NCBI RefSeq assembly: GCF_013415845.1
Contig: NZ_CP058907.1
Coordinates: 4,092,001-4,156,000, forward strand
Direction: 5' to 3'
Source: Rhodopseudomonas palustris
GTDB taxonomy: Bacteria > Pseudomonadota > Alphaproteobacteria > Rhizobiales > Xanthobacteraceae
DNA length: 64,000 nt
The notes beneath the pieces are model-generated. The model was not told where the DNA came from and ran no database searches. It saw only the letters and a list, made by a program, of their open reading frames with translations. The position numbers and the translations under genes were made by a program. Positions 46,333 to 55,490 of the stretch are shown in pieces (the first letter of the stretch is position 1; each line of letters begins with the position of its first letter).

Positions 46333-47337
46333 TCAGTTCATCAGATGCTTGACGATGTCGGCTTTGACCTTGCCCGGCAGAGGAACGAACTGCAGCGACC
46401 GCGCGATGCCGTCGCCATGCGCGAAGGCCCATCGGAAGAAGTCCAGAACGGCGGCCGACGTGGCGCGTTTCGCAGGACTTCGTGGCACCAGCGCAAAGGT
46501 CGCCGTGACGATCGGCCAGGCGTGCTCACCCGGCATGTCGGTGAGATCGACCGCATAGTTCGGCACCGACCAATCGCCATTCTCGGCGGCGGCCGCGAAA
46601 CTGCTTCCGTTCGGCAGCACGAACCGGCTCGACTTGTTCTGCAGTTGCACGGTCGCAAGATTGTTGGCGGTGACGTAGGACAGCTCGGCATAGCCGATCC
46701 CGCCGGGCGTCATCGGCACCGTCGAGGCCGCGCCATAGCTGCCCTTGACGCCGGCGCCGACCGGCCAACTCAGCGTCATGCCGATCCCCATCTTGTCGCG
46801 CCACGCCGCGCTGTTCTTCGACAGATAGCGGGAGATCGCGTAGGTGCCGCCCGAGCCGCCCGCATGATACAGCAGAGAAATCGGAAGGTTGGGCAGCGTT
46901 AGATCGGGGTTGAGCTGCACGATCTGCTGGTCATCCCATGACCTGATGCCGCCCATGAAGATGTCGGCCAGCACCGGCGCGGTGAGCCGCAGCTTGCCGG
47001 GCAGGACACCGGGAATGTTGACCACGACGGCGTAGCCACCCACGACGGTGGGGAACTGCATGATGTCCCCTTCCTTGAGCTTGCTGTCCTCCATCGGCAC
47101 ATCCGACGCACCGAAATCCGTCAGGCCCTTCAGCACCTGGAGTTGCCCGACCGAAGACCCCGAAGGTTGATAGTTGATCGCGACACCCTTGGTCGCTTTC
47201 AGTTGTTCGGCCCATTTGATGTAGATCGGCGCGGCGAACGCCGAACCGGTCCCCATCACCGGCGTCTCGGCATGACCGGCCGTCCCGCCGGCGGAGCCGA
47301 TGGCGAGCGCCATCAAAGCGGTGCGAAGTGCACGCAT
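46333..47337 (-). CDS. PstS-like phosphate-binding periplasmic protein
   Basis: A 334-aa PstS-family protein with a signal peptide (RTALMALAIGSAGGTAGHA). Phosphate-binding landmarks are MGTGSAFAAPIYIKWAEQ, SGSSVGQLQVLKGLTDFGASDVPM and YHAGGSGGTYAISRYLSKNS. No pstC, pstA or pstB lies nearby. It is directly downstream of phnA on the same strand (33 bp apart), so it probably serves to recover phosphate or to bind a phosphonate rather than as part of a local Pst transporter. Confidence 0.88.
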   Translation of the reverse strand: MRALRTALMALAIGSAGGTAGHAETPVMGTGSAFAAPIYIKWAEQLKATKGVAINYQPSGSSVGQLQVLKGLTDFGASDVPMEDSKLKEGDIMQFPTVVGGYAVVVNIPGVLPGKLRLTAPVLADIFMGGIRSWDDQQIVQLNPDLTLPNLPISLLYHAGGSGGTYAISRYLSKNSAAWRDKMGIGMTLSWPVGAGVKGSYGAASTVPMTPGGIGYAELSYVTANNLATVQLQNKSSRFVLPNGSSFAAAAENGDWSVPNYAVDLTDMPGEHAWPIVTATFALVPRSPAKRATSAAVLDFFRWAFAHGDGIARSLQFVPLPGKVKADIVKHLMN

Positions 47338-47370
47338 CTCGATTTCCTCTCTGGCTGCAATCGTGCGGGA

Positions 47371-48615
47371 TTAGTCGACGCCGTTCAGGACGAAGTCGAA
47401 GATGTCGTAGTTGCGCAACACGCCGGTTGCCGCGCGCTCGCGGTAGTCACGCTTGAGCGGGCGTGACAGCACAAACGGCACGCGCTGCTCGCCGAGGCCG
47501 CCATGCGAGCGCAAACGATGATCGCCGAGGGCTGACAGGTCGTGATCTTCACGCCGCGCACCCACCGCCGTGCCGCGATCGGTGAACACCGCAAAGTCGC
47601 CCTCGCGATCCGGCGGCAACTGGTAGCGTTCGCAGACCGTGGCGCGATCCAGCACGAGCTCGACGCCGGGCAGCGACCGCGCAAAGGTCATCATCGCCGC
47701 GATGTCGCAAGGCTTGAGCAGATGGACGCGCACGAAGCCGCCGAGCGCGCCGTGATGCCGGACGAACGGATCGGCAATCGGGCAGATCACCCGCGCAACG
47801 CCGACCCCGAACCTCTGGTTCAGCGCGTCCTCGAGATAAACGACGTTGGGCCGGCCATCCGCATCCGACTTGTCGGCCATGCCATGATCGGCAGTCAGGG
47901 CAACGGTCGCGCCGAGTTCGATCAGGCGCGCGATGCGGCGATCGACGGCTGCGTGGAAGTCGTTCGCTTCCGCCTCGCCCGGCTGGTATTTGTGCTGCAC
48001 ATAGTCCGAGGTCGACAGATAGATCAGCTCGGGCTTGGCCGTTTCCAGCAGCCGAACGCCGGCGTCGAGCGCGAACAGCGACAGATCCGCGGAGTATTGA
48101 TCCGGCCGGCCGCGGCCAACCAACTCCTCGCCGCTCTTGAAACCGAGCGCGGTGAGATCGGCAACGTTCGGATGTTCGGACGAGAAGGCGATCCCGTCCA
48201 TCTCGTAGGCAAGCACCTTCAGGAGCTTGTCCTTGGCGGTGACCACCGCGGTCCGCACACCCGCTTTGCTCATCGCGCCGAGAATGGTGCCGCAGCGCAG
48301 CCGTCGTGCATCCGTCACCATGATCTCTTCACCGGTGTCGGCATCGAGATAGTAGTTGCCGTTGATACCGTGGATCGCCGGAGGCACGCCGGTGACGATC
48401 GAGGTGTTGTTGGTGTTGGTGGTGGTCGGCACCGTCGCCAGTGCCGTGCCGACATATCCGGTCGCCCTGAGCGCCCCGATCGTCGGCAGCACGCCGTCGG
48501 CGATGCCGCGCTCCAGATATTCAGGGTCGAAACCGTCGAGGCAGATCACAACGACGGGTCGTTGCGGCACTGCATAGCTGCGGCCGTTGGCTTCGATCAA
48601 AGGCTGGGTCGTCAT
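47371..48615 (-). CDS. phnA: Phosphonoacetate hydrolase
   Basis: A 414-aa alkaline-phosphatase-superfamily enzyme that hydrolyses phosphonoacetate to acetate and phosphate. VICLDGFD (metal-binding Asp, 27), the NNTSIVTG nucleophile segment near residue 69-76 (threonine nucleophile), HGINGNYYLD, the second metal segment LTADHGMADKSD and a C-terminal RSHGGLGEQRVPFV match PhnA. ATG 48615 is the family start. The gene is divergent from a LysR regulator, the usual PhnA/PhnR layout. It is inserted between two hopanoid gene blocks. Confidence 0.92.
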   Translation of the reverse strand: MTTQPLIEANGRSYAVPQRPVVVICLDGFDPEYLERGIADGVLPTIGALRATGYVGTALATVPTTTNTNNTSIVTGVPPAIHGINGNYYLDADTGEEIMVTDARRLRCGTILGAMSKAGVRTAVVTAKDKLLKVLAYEMDGIAFSSEHPNVADLTALGFKSGEELVGRGRPDQYSADLSLFALDAGVRLLETAKPELIYLSTSDYVQHKYQPGEAEANDFHAAVDRRIARLIELGATVALTADHGMADKSDADGRPNVVYLEDALNQRFGVGVARVICPIADPFVRHHGALGGFVRVHLLKPCDIAAMMTFARSLPGVELVLDRATVCERYQLPPDREGDFAVFTDRGTAVGARREDHDLSALGDHRLRSHGGLGEQRVPFVLSRPLKRDYRERAATGVLRNYDIFDFVLNGVD

Positions 48616-48679
48616 GGGGTCATCCGGGTGCTGAACGCCGCCCGTTGGGGCGGCCGACGTCCTGCGTGGTAGGCCGTTC

Positions 48680-48722
48680 ACATGTGAGAATCGATCGAAT
48701 AAGATCGACAAACATGTGAGAA
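48680..48722. promoter_or_regulatory. LysR-type operator region between phnA and its regulator
   Basis: ACATGTGAGAA occurs as a direct repeat at 48680-48690 and 48712-48722, three helical turns apart (32 bp). Between the copies lies the inverted repeat TCGATC-GAATAA-GATCGA (48691-48708). This dense symmetric arrangement in a 157-bp divergent gap is what a LysR-type activator site looks like. Confidence 0.6.
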
Positions 48723-48772
48723 GAAGTTGCACGTCAAATGCCACTGCGGGCCGCTGTCGTCACACGGAGGTC

Positions 48773-49663
48773 ATGTTGAAAGAACGAGAACTGCCGCTGA
48801 GTGCCCTGCGGGCATTTGCGGTCGCTGCGCGCAGCGACAGCCTGAGTGCGGCCGCGGAGGAGCTGGGAGTCACCCACGGCGCCGTCAGCAAGCAGGTGCG
48901 GCTGCTGGAAGACTGGCTCGGACAGCAGGTCTTCACCCGCGAGGGCCGCAGCGTGGCACTGACGCCCTATGGCAGCGTGCTGGCGGAGCAGCTGAGCCAA
49001 TCTTTCCGCAATATCGAAGCCGCCTGTCAGTACGTCCGGCGCCGGCGCAGCAAGGCGGTGCTGGCGGTCGAGGCGCCGTCGACATTCGCGATGTACTTCC
49101 TGATGCCGCGGCTGAAGCGGTTCGAGAAAGCCAATCCCGATCTGGCGGTGTGGATTTCAACCCGGATGACGGGACAGACGCCGGACGTGTCCTCACATGA
49201 TCTTCTGATCACGCGGGGCGGCGGCGACAAGATCGGCGGGCATTCGAAGGCGTCGACGCTGCTGTTGGAAGAGCACCTGACGCCGGTCTGCAGCCTGGAT
49301 CTTGTTCAGGAGAGGACCATCGAGAAGCCGGAGGATCTTCTCGCATTTCCGTTGATCACGTCGGCGACGCGGCCGGGCCATTGGGAAGCATGGCTGCAGA
49401 AAGCGGGAATGCGCGACCATCTGTTCGAAGGCGGCCACCGCTTCGACCACATGTTCGTCGCGATGCATGCGGTGCGCGAGGGATTCGGCTCGATCGTCGC
49501 GCCGAAGGAGTTCTTTCCCGGAAAGCCGGAATGGCGACTCCTCTGCCCGTTTCCAGAGCTGTTCGTGAAGGGCGAGAAGTATTTCGCACAACCGACCTCG
49601 CGCGCGGACCCGCGCTATCTCGGCCGGTTCCTGGATTGGCTGAAAGACGAAATCAGGAGCTGA
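48773..49663 (+). CDS. LysR-family regulator, probable activator of phnA
   Basis: A 296-aa LysR-type protein. The N-terminal winged helix-turn-helix (about residues 10-65) contains SLSAAAEELGVTHGAVSKQVRLLEDWLG; the C-terminal effector-binding domain follows. GGAGG lies just before ATG 48773. It is divergent from phnA and shares the operator region at 48680-48722. In other bacteria phnA is induced by phosphonoacetate through an adjacent LysR protein (PhnR), so the same is inferred here. The N-terminus resembles the GcvA/AmpR branch of LysR proteins. Confidence 0.9.
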   Translation: MLKERELPLSALRAFAVAARSDSLSAAAEELGVTHGAVSKQVRLLEDWLGQQVFTREGRSVALTPYGSVLAEQLSQSFRNIEAACQYVRRRRSKAVLAVEAPSTFAMYFLMPRLKRFEKANPDLAVWISTRMTGQTPDVSSHDLLITRGGGDKIGGHSKASTLLLEEHLTPVCSLDLVQERTIEKPEDLLAFPLITSATRPGHWEAWLQKAGMRDHLFEGGHRFDHMFVAMHAVREGFGSIVAPKEFFPGKPEWRLLCPFPELFVKGEKYFAQPTSRADPRYLGRFLDWLKDEIRS

Positions 49664-49753
49664 GGCTCGAAGAGCCTCGCGCGGCGCTCTGGGTCAGCGC
49701 GATGACAACGGAAATCACGTCCGCGCCGCCCTCACAGGCGGCGCGTGATGCGC

Positions 49754-50497
49754 TTAGATCTCGGCGACGAGACCGCCGCGGCCGAGCACGGCTTCCTGCA
49801 CAAAGTTCCGACAGCCGCGCAAGGAGCGCAGCGCACGGTTGAAGTCGATGCCGGTCGACACCAGCGACCGGATCGAGGTCGGGTGACGGGCGATGCCGCG
49901 CAGCACCTTGCGCAGGTCGATATCGCCGTTCGGCTTGATCGCGCTCGACACGATCTGCGGCAGGCTGCGATTCGCCGGATCGCTGATCACCCGCAGTGCC
50001 GCGAAAGGCAGCTTGGCGGCGGCGGCGAAATCGGCGGCGATGTGGCTTTCCATATCGACCGCAGCCGCACCGGTCTCCGAACGCAGCGCCGCTTTGGCGG
50101 AGCGCGCTGCGATCACCTGCTCGGCTCCGACCAGACCGCCACGCACGACACGCTGACGGCCGAGCCCGGCGCTTCGCAATAATTCGTCGGTCAGTGCAAC
50201 TTCCGACGTCCAGCGGCGTTCACCCGCCACAACCTCGGTGGCGATGACGATGTCACCCGCCTCGAGAGAGGGATCCAGCCCCCCGGCGACGCCGAAGCTG
50301 ATCACGCCCCGGATCGACGATGCGTCGAAGTCGGCCATGATCGCGCGCAATTGCTTGGGGTCACTGCTGCTGCAGATAACGGTGAGGCCCGGCCCCGCCG
50401 CGATACGTGCTTCCTGAATCAGGCCCGTCACAATCAGTACCGGCCGCGGATCTTGGCGAAGCGCCGCGGCCTGGTCGTCCACTGCCCCCAGAATCAC
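49754..50497 (-). CDS. hpnG: Hopanoid nucleosidase/phosphorylase
   Basis: A 247-aa protein of the purine nucleosidase/phosphorylase (PNP/MTAP-like) family. The motifs are VISFGVAGGLDPSLEAGDIVIA and the purine-site AAVDMESHIAADFA. HpnG removes adenine from adenosylhopane, giving phosphoribosyl or ribosyl hopane. The GTG start at 50497 overlaps the shc stop codon (GTGA). The longer frame to 50644 lies within shc and is not credible. It is the last gene of the hpnC-D-E-shc-hpnG operon. Confidence 0.9.
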   Translation of the reverse strand: MILGAVDDQAAALRQDPRPVLIVTGLIQEARIAAGPGLTVICSSSDPKQLRAIMADFDASSIRGVISFGVAGGLDPSLEAGDIVIATEVVAGERRWTSEVALTDELLRSAGLGRQRVVRGGLVGAEQVIAARSAKAALRSETGAAAVDMESHIAADFAAAAKLPFAALRVISDPANRSLPQIVSSAIKPNGDIDLRKVLRGIARHPTSIRSLVSTGIDFNRALRSLRGCRNFVQEAVLGRGGLVAEI

Positions 50498-52455
50498 ATT
50501 CCGACCCCTACCACCTTGCTGTTCGTGGCCTGCAAGTTCCGATACCGGGCGAGCGCCCAGAGTGGGAAGAACTTCGAATAGCCATGATACCGCAGATAAA
50601 ACACCCGCGGGAAGCCCGTCGCCGTGTAACGCTGCTCGTCCCACAGTCCTTTTTCGGTCTGTGTGCTTTTCAGGTACTCGATGCCCCGTGCCACGGCGGG
50701 ATGATCGACCTCACCCGCAGCCATTAGAGCAAGCAAAGCCCATGCCGTCTGAGAGGCGGTCGAAGGTGCACTTTCGTAGCCACGGTAATCCAGTCGGTAG
50801 CTGACCGCGTCCTCGCCCCAGCCGCCGTCGCGGTTCTGCACCGACTCCAGCCAGGCGACCGCCTTGCGGATCATCGGATCGGCATGGGGAACGCCGGCGG
50901 CGTTGAGGGCGCACAGCACCGACCAGGTGCCGTAGATGTAATTCATGCCCCAGCGGCCGTACCAGGAGCCCTCGGCGAGCTGGGTGTCGCGCAGATAGCC
51001 GACGGCGCGGGCCAGCGCCGGGCTGCTGTCCATGGTCTCACCAAGCTGAGCCAGCATCGAGACGCAGCGCGCGGTGACGTCCTCGGTCGGCGGATCGAGC
51101 ATCGCGCCATGGTCCGAGAACGGGATGTTGTTCAAATAATACTCAGTGTTGTTGATGTCGAAGGCACCCCAGCCGCCATCGTCGCTCTGCATCCCTTCGA
51201 TCCACTCGCGGGCGCGGGCAATCGCGGCATCGTAGGCGGGATTCGGCTGGTCCTTGCGGGCGCGGTCGAGCGCCATCACCACCACCGCGGTATCGTCGAG
51301 ATCCGGATAGTGGGCGTTGTTGTACTGGAACGCCCAGCCGCCGGGGCGGACGTTCGGGGCCTTCACGGCCCAGTCGCCCTTGACGTCGAGCACCTGGCGC
51401 GGGAGCAGCCAGTCGAGCGCCGGCCGTACCGACTTGGCGCCCTCGTGGCCGTCCGCTTCAAGCACCGCATGGCTGGCGAGCGCGGTGTCCCACACCGGCG
51501 ACACGCAGGGCTGGCAATAGGCTTCGTCGCCGCGATCGACCAGCAAGAGATCAATGCCGCGGCGCTGGCTGGCGCGCGGCGGATAGTCCTCGGGATAGCC
51601 GAGCGCTTCGTACATCATCACGGCGTTGGCCATCGGCGGGAAGATCGCGCCCATGCCGTCCTCGCCGTTGAGCCGCTCCTCGATGAAGGCGAGCGCCTTG
51701 TCGATCGCCCGCTTGCGGATGCCTTTCGGCATCACAGGCTCGATGACGCGCAGCACCGCGTCGATCGATCCGAACAGCTTGAACAGCGCCCAGTTCTGAT
51801 GCGGCGCCTTGACCGGCATCCCGATCGTCTTCGGGTCTTGAAGGAACAGTTCGTCGATACCGACGCCCTTCGGATTCTTGGCCTGCGGCTTCAGCGCGCA
51901 CAGCACGAGCAGCGGCACCATCGTGGTACGCGCCCAATACGAGATCTTGGTCAGTGTGAACGGCGACCAGCTCGGCAACAGCATGATCTCGACCGGCAGT
52001 ACCGGAACCGCGCGCCAAGTCGTCACGCCGTACAACGTGAGCAGAAACCGGGTGAAGACGTTGGAGTGGATCGCGCCACCGCGCGAACGGATCGCCTCGC
52101 GCGCCCGCACCATATGCGGGGCATCGATGCTGTCGCCGATCATCTTCAGCGCGAAGTAACCCTTCACGCTGGCGCTCATGTCGAAGTCGCCGTCGTGCAC
52201 CAGCGGCCAGCCGCCATGGGCCCCCTGGATGCGGCGCAGATAAACCGCGATCTTGGCTTCGAGCTCGGCATCGACCGGCTCGCCGAGGTAATGCCGCAGC
52301 AGCACGTATTCGGCAGGAATGGTGCAATCGGCCTCGAGTTCGAACACCCAATGGCCATCGTCACGACGATAATTCAGCAGCGCGCTACGCGCCGCATCGA
52401 TCGAAGCTTCGAGCGCGTTGCGCCCGACACCAGTCGTGTAGCTGCCGGAATCCAT
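50494..52455 (-). CDS. shc: Squalene-hopene cyclase
   Basis: A 653-aa class II terpene cyclase that folds squalene into hopene and hopanol at the inner membrane. The protonating DXDD motif is D385-L-D387-D388 in AHYPDLDDTAVVVMAL. QW-type repeats are visible (AHGGWPLVHDGD; DDGGWGAFDINN; NRDGGWGEDAVSY; TETGLW-like segment TEKGLWDEQRYTATGFP). Length and C-terminus (YLRYHGYSKFFPLWAL) are those of bacterial Shc. It is 33 bp downstream of hpnE and overlaps hpnG. Confidence 0.97.
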   Translation of the reverse strand: MDSGSYTTGVGRNALEASIDAARSALLNYRRDDGHWVFELEADCTIPAEYVLLRHYLGEPVDAELEAKIAVYLRRIQGAHGGWPLVHDGDFDMSASVKGYFALKMIGDSIDAPHMVRAREAIRSRGGAIHSNVFTRFLLTLYGVTTWRAVPVLPVEIMLLPSWSPFTLTKISYWARTTMVPLLVLCALKPQAKNPKGVGIDELFLQDPKTIGMPVKAPHQNWALFKLFGSIDAVLRVIEPVMPKGIRKRAIDKALAFIEERLNGEDGMGAIFPPMANAVMMYEALGYPEDYPPRASQRRGIDLLLVDRGDEAYCQPCVSPVWDTALASHAVLEADGHEGAKSVRPALDWLLPRQVLDVKGDWAVKAPNVRPGGWAFQYNNAHYPDLDDTAVVVMALDRARKDQPNPAYDAAIARAREWIEGMQSDDGGWGAFDINNTEYYLNNIPFSDHGAMLDPPTEDVTARCVSMLAQLGETMDSSPALARAVGYLRDTQLAEGSWYGRWGMNYIYGTWSVLCALNAAGVPHADPMIRKAVAWLESVQNRDGGWGEDAVSYRLDYRGYESAPSTASQTAWALLALMAAGEVDHPAVARGIEYLKSTQTEKGLWDEQRYTATGFPRVFYLRYHGYSKFFPLWALARYRNLQATNSKVVGVGM

Positions 52456-52488
52456 TTTATCTGCTGTGTCTCCGTTTTGGGGGCCGGA

Positions 52489-53745
52489 TCAGGCGCGGCC
52501 AGCGGCCAGCACCAGGTCCGCGGCACGGTTGCCGGACCGGACCGATCCCTCGATGGTCGCCGGTAACCCCGTATCAGTCCAATCGCCTGCGAGATATAGG
52601 TTTCTCCACTGGGTGACCGGCCCGGGGCGCAGGGCGTTCTGCGCCGGTGTAGCGGCGAACGTGGCGCGGCGCTCGCGGACAATTTGCCACGGCGGCAGAT
52701 TGGCCGAGATCCCCGCAATTTTACAGATTTCGCCCCAAATTTCGGCCGCAAGCTGCTCGCGCGGGGCGTCCACCAGCCGGTCGCCGTTGCTGATCGTCAC
52801 GGACAGCCGGTTCGGGAACGCGAACAGCCACTCCACCACCCCGCCGATCACCCCGGTCAGGGCTGGCATGCCGGGCGGCGGCGCGTAATTGAAATGCGCG
52901 TTCACGATCGCGCGGTATTCCTGTGGCGTCTTCAGCCCGGGCAGCAGCGAAGCGGCCGGGCGCGGCGGCACCGCCAGCACCACCGCATCATCCGGCCCGA
53001 GGGTGACGACATCCTCACCGCCGAACTGCAGCGCGCCGACGCGGTCGCCGGCCGGGGTCAGCGCCCGCAGCTCGTGGCCGAACTGCACTCCTGGACCGCG
53101 GGCGGCGAGCTGCGCCACGGCCGGCTCGACCAGCACCGCCGACAGGCCATCGCGGGCGATCAGCGGCCGGCAGGCCTTGCCGCCGGCCAGCAGCGTCTCA
53201 CGAACCACCGCGCCGGCAAGCCCGGCCGAGCCTTCCGGCGGATCGACGTTGAGCGCGGCGAGCAGCAGCGGCGCCACCAAGCGGTCGTACAGCGGGCCGG
53301 AGCAGTTGATGGTGTCGCCGATCAGTTTGGTGGTCGGCGCCCACAGCAGCGGCATCAAGCCGAGGTAATCGCCGATCGACGTGTCCGGCACGCGGCTATT
53401 GGCATCAAACAGCCACAGCGGCAGCTTGCCGCCGCCGAGCTTCAGCCGCCAGCGCGCATTAGCCGGCAGATCGATGAAGTCGAACTCGGCGCGCTCCGGG
53501 CCGACGAGGCCCGCCTCGGTGCCGATCGTCCGCGCGTAGTCGCAGGCAGCGTGATTGCCCGACAGCAGCAGGTGATTGCCGTTGTCGATGACGAGCCCGG
53601 TCTGGGCGTCGAAATACGAGCGGCAGCGGCCACCGGCCTGCTGCATCGCTTCGTGAACATGGACGGTGAGGCCGGCGCGGGCGAGCCGGATCGCGGCCGC
53701 AAGCCCGGAGATTCCCGCACCAATGACGTGAACTGTTTTCGACAT
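52489..53745 (-). CDS. hpnE: Hydroxysqualene reductase / squalene-associated FAD oxidoreductase
   Basis: A 418-aa FAD-dependent amine-oxidase-like enzyme, the third step of the bacterial squalene pathway (hydroxysqualene to squalene). The N-terminal HVIGAGISGLAAAIRLARAG (residues about 6-25) is the FAD-binding loop, followed by VHVHEAMQQAGGRC. The C-terminal NLYLAGDWTDTGLPATIEGSVRSG is the second FAD motif. ATG 53745 shares its A with the end of the hpnD stop (TGATG), so translation is coupled. Confidence 0.94.
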   Translation of the reverse strand: MSKTVHVIGAGISGLAAAIRLARAGLTVHVHEAMQQAGGRCRSYFDAQTGLVIDNGNHLLLSGNHAACDYARTIGTEAGLVGPERAEFDFIDLPANARWRLKLGGGKLPLWLFDANSRVPDTSIGDYLGLMPLLWAPTTKLIGDTINCSGPLYDRLVAPLLLAALNVDPPEGSAGLAGAVVRETLLAGGKACRPLIARDGLSAVLVEPAVAQLAARGPGVQFGHELRALTPAGDRVGALQFGGEDVVTLGPDDAVVLAVPPRPAASLLPGLKTPQEYRAIVNAHFNYAPPPGMPALTGVIGGVVEWLFAFPNRLSVTISNGDRLVDAPREQLAAEIWGEICKIAGISANLPPWQIVRERRATFAATPAQNALRPGPVTQWRNLYLAGDWTDTGLPATIEGSVRSGNRAADLVLAAGRA

Positions 53746-54584
53746 CACACGATCGCGTATTGCAGCAGGATGGCGATCTTCGAAGCCTTGCCGAGCTTCA
53801 CCGGGGCGCGCGGCGCTGCGAAACCGCGCGCGATCAAAAGCTGCAAGATCGAGTAGTAGTACTTGCCCATGATACGGGGAGCTTTCACCACCCGGCGCGG
53901 ATTACGGTTCATCACCTTGTCGGCGGCGGCAAAATGCGCGAGCGCACGCTCGACCAGCGGCGCGCAGACGCTCGGCAGCGCAGAATCCGCCGCGACCACG
54001 CGCGGATCGGTTGCGGTGATACCGACCTTGTGCAGCAGCTCGCTCGGCAGATACAGCCGGCCGATGCCGGCGTCCTCGTCGATGTCGCGCAGGATATTGG
54101 TGAGCTGCAGCGCGCGGCCGAGATGATGCGACAGCTCGATGCCGTCGCCTTCCGGAAGGCCGAAGATCCGCACCGACAGCCGTCCCACCGCGCTGGCGAC
54201 GCGGTCGCAGTACAGATCGAGCGTGGCCTCATCGGGCGCGCGGATGTCGGCGTCGACATCCATCTCCATGCCGTCGATGATCGCCTCGAAGTCCTCGCGC
54301 TTCAGCCCGAAGGTGCGCAGCGACTCCTGATAGTCGGCGAGCCGCGGCGGCGGCGCGCCGCGATACAGCGCGGCGATGTCGTCGCGCCATTGCTGCAGCT
54401 CGGCGACCCGCTGCTCGCGCGGCCGATCGGAATCGGCGATGTCGTCGACGAAGCGGCAGAAGCTGTAGACTTGGAACATCGCTTCGCGCTGCGGACGCGG
54501 CAGGATGCGCATCGCGGCGTAGAACGAACTGCCGAGCGCGACACCTTGATGCGCGGCCGGCTCTGGCGTGGCGTGAACGGTCAT
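53745..54584 (-). CDS. hpnD: Presqualene diphosphate synthase
   Basis: A 279-aa member of the squalene/phytoene synthase family. The first aspartate-rich motif is FCRFVDDIADSDRPREQR, and the second is LTNILRDIDEDAGIGRLYLP. It condenses two farnesyl diphosphates to presqualene diphosphate. It overlaps both hpnC (four bases) and hpnE (one base), so hpnC, hpnD and hpnE are translated as a chain. Assignment as HpnD rather than HpnC rests on order in the hpnCDE cluster and on the DIDEDAG motif. Confidence 0.94.
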   Translation of the reverse strand: MTVHATPEPAAHQGVALGSSFYAAMRILPRPQREAMFQVYSFCRFVDDIADSDRPREQRVAELQQWRDDIAALYRGAPPPRLADYQESLRTFGLKREDFEAIIDGMEMDVDADIRAPDEATLDLYCDRVASAVGRLSVRIFGLPEGDGIELSHHLGRALQLTNILRDIDEDAGIGRLYLPSELLHKVGITATDPRVVAADSALPSVCAPLVERALAHFAAADKVMNRNPRRVVKAPRIMGKYYYSILQLLIARGFAAPRAPVKLGKASKIAILLQYAIV

Positions 54585-55459
54585 GCGCGCGGTGCCGGAT
54601 GCGACACCGGCCCCTTTCCGAAGCTACGACGGACGATCTCCGAACTCATCGCGCCGAAGCTGGCGATGACGAATTCGATCGGCTTCAGATGCACGCGCTC
54701 GCTGAGCGGATCGCGGGTCTGCAGCATCCGTACGATGCGATCGGCATAGGCCTGGATCACCGAGACTTCGAGACCGAGGCGATAATCCTTGATCTCGGCG
54801 GCGAGCGGCCGGCCGTCGCCGAGCAGCGACGCGGTGCGGACCGCAAGACCCTGCAGGCATTTCAGCAGCGCCGGTGACGACTTCTGCAGGCCGAGGTCTT
54901 CGACCTTGGCGCCGGCGGCATCGAGCACGTCGCGTGGCAGATACACGCGATTGAGGGTGCGATAGTCCTTGCCGCAGTCCTGAAGGTGATTGTTGATCTG
55001 AAGCCCCGCGCACAGCGCGTCGGAGGCCTGCCAGGTCGTGGTGCTTTCGCTGTGGACGTCGAGCATGAAGCGGCCGACCGGCATCGCCGAGTAGCGGCAG
55101 TAGTGAATGACCTCGTCCCAATCCTCGTAGCGCAGCTTGGTGACGTCCATCCGAAACGCGGTCAGCAGATCGAGCGCATGGCGCGGCGGCATGCCGCGTT
55201 CGGCCAGCGCCCGACGCAGATGCACCGCCTCGGGCTGGGTCTCGCCGCGGCCGAGCAGCTCGGCTTCGAGCAGATCGAGATATTCGAGCTTGGTGTCGCC
55301 ATCGAGCATCTCGTGATCGGCGATGTCGTCCGCGGTCCGGACGAAATTATAGAACGCCAGAATCAGGTCGCGATGCCGCGGATGGATGATCCACGACGCG
55401 ACCGGGAAATTCTCGTCCCGGTGGGTCTTGCCCGATCGAAGCTCGCTCGCAGACGTCAT
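54581..55459 (-). CDS. hpnC: Hydroxysqualene synthase
   Basis: A 292-aa squalene/phytoene synthase family protein that converts presqualene diphosphate to hydroxysqualene. The first aspartate-rich motif is NFVRTADDIADHEML. The second is INNHLQDCGKDYRTLNRVYLP, lacking the usual final DE pattern, as expected for HpnC. The N-terminal HRDENFPVASWIIHPRHRD is characteristic of HpnC. I use ATG 55459; a GTG two codons earlier (55465) is possible. It heads the hpnC-D-E-shc-hpnG operon. Confidence 0.93.
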   Translation of the reverse strand: MTSASELRSGKTHRDENFPVASWIIHPRHRDLILAFYNFVRTADDIADHEMLDGDTKLEYLDLLEAELLGRGETQPEAVHLRRALAERGMPPRHALDLLTAFRMDVTKLRYEDWDEVIHYCRYSAMPVGRFMLDVHSESTTTWQASDALCAGLQINNHLQDCGKDYRTLNRVYLPRDVLDAAGAKVEDLGLQKSSPALLKCLQGLAVRTASLLGDGRPLAAEIKDYRLGLEVSVIQAYADRIVRMLQTRDPLSERVHLKPIEFVIASFGAMSSEIVRRSFGKGPVSHPAPRA

Positions 55460-55490
55460 CGGCACTGGTTAAACACTTGGTTTGGAGACG

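Noticed and set aside
50884..52566. 560-codon open frame antisense to shc
   Set aside because: It is a shadow of the intact squalene-hopene cyclase gene; the composition is biased and no family motif is visible.
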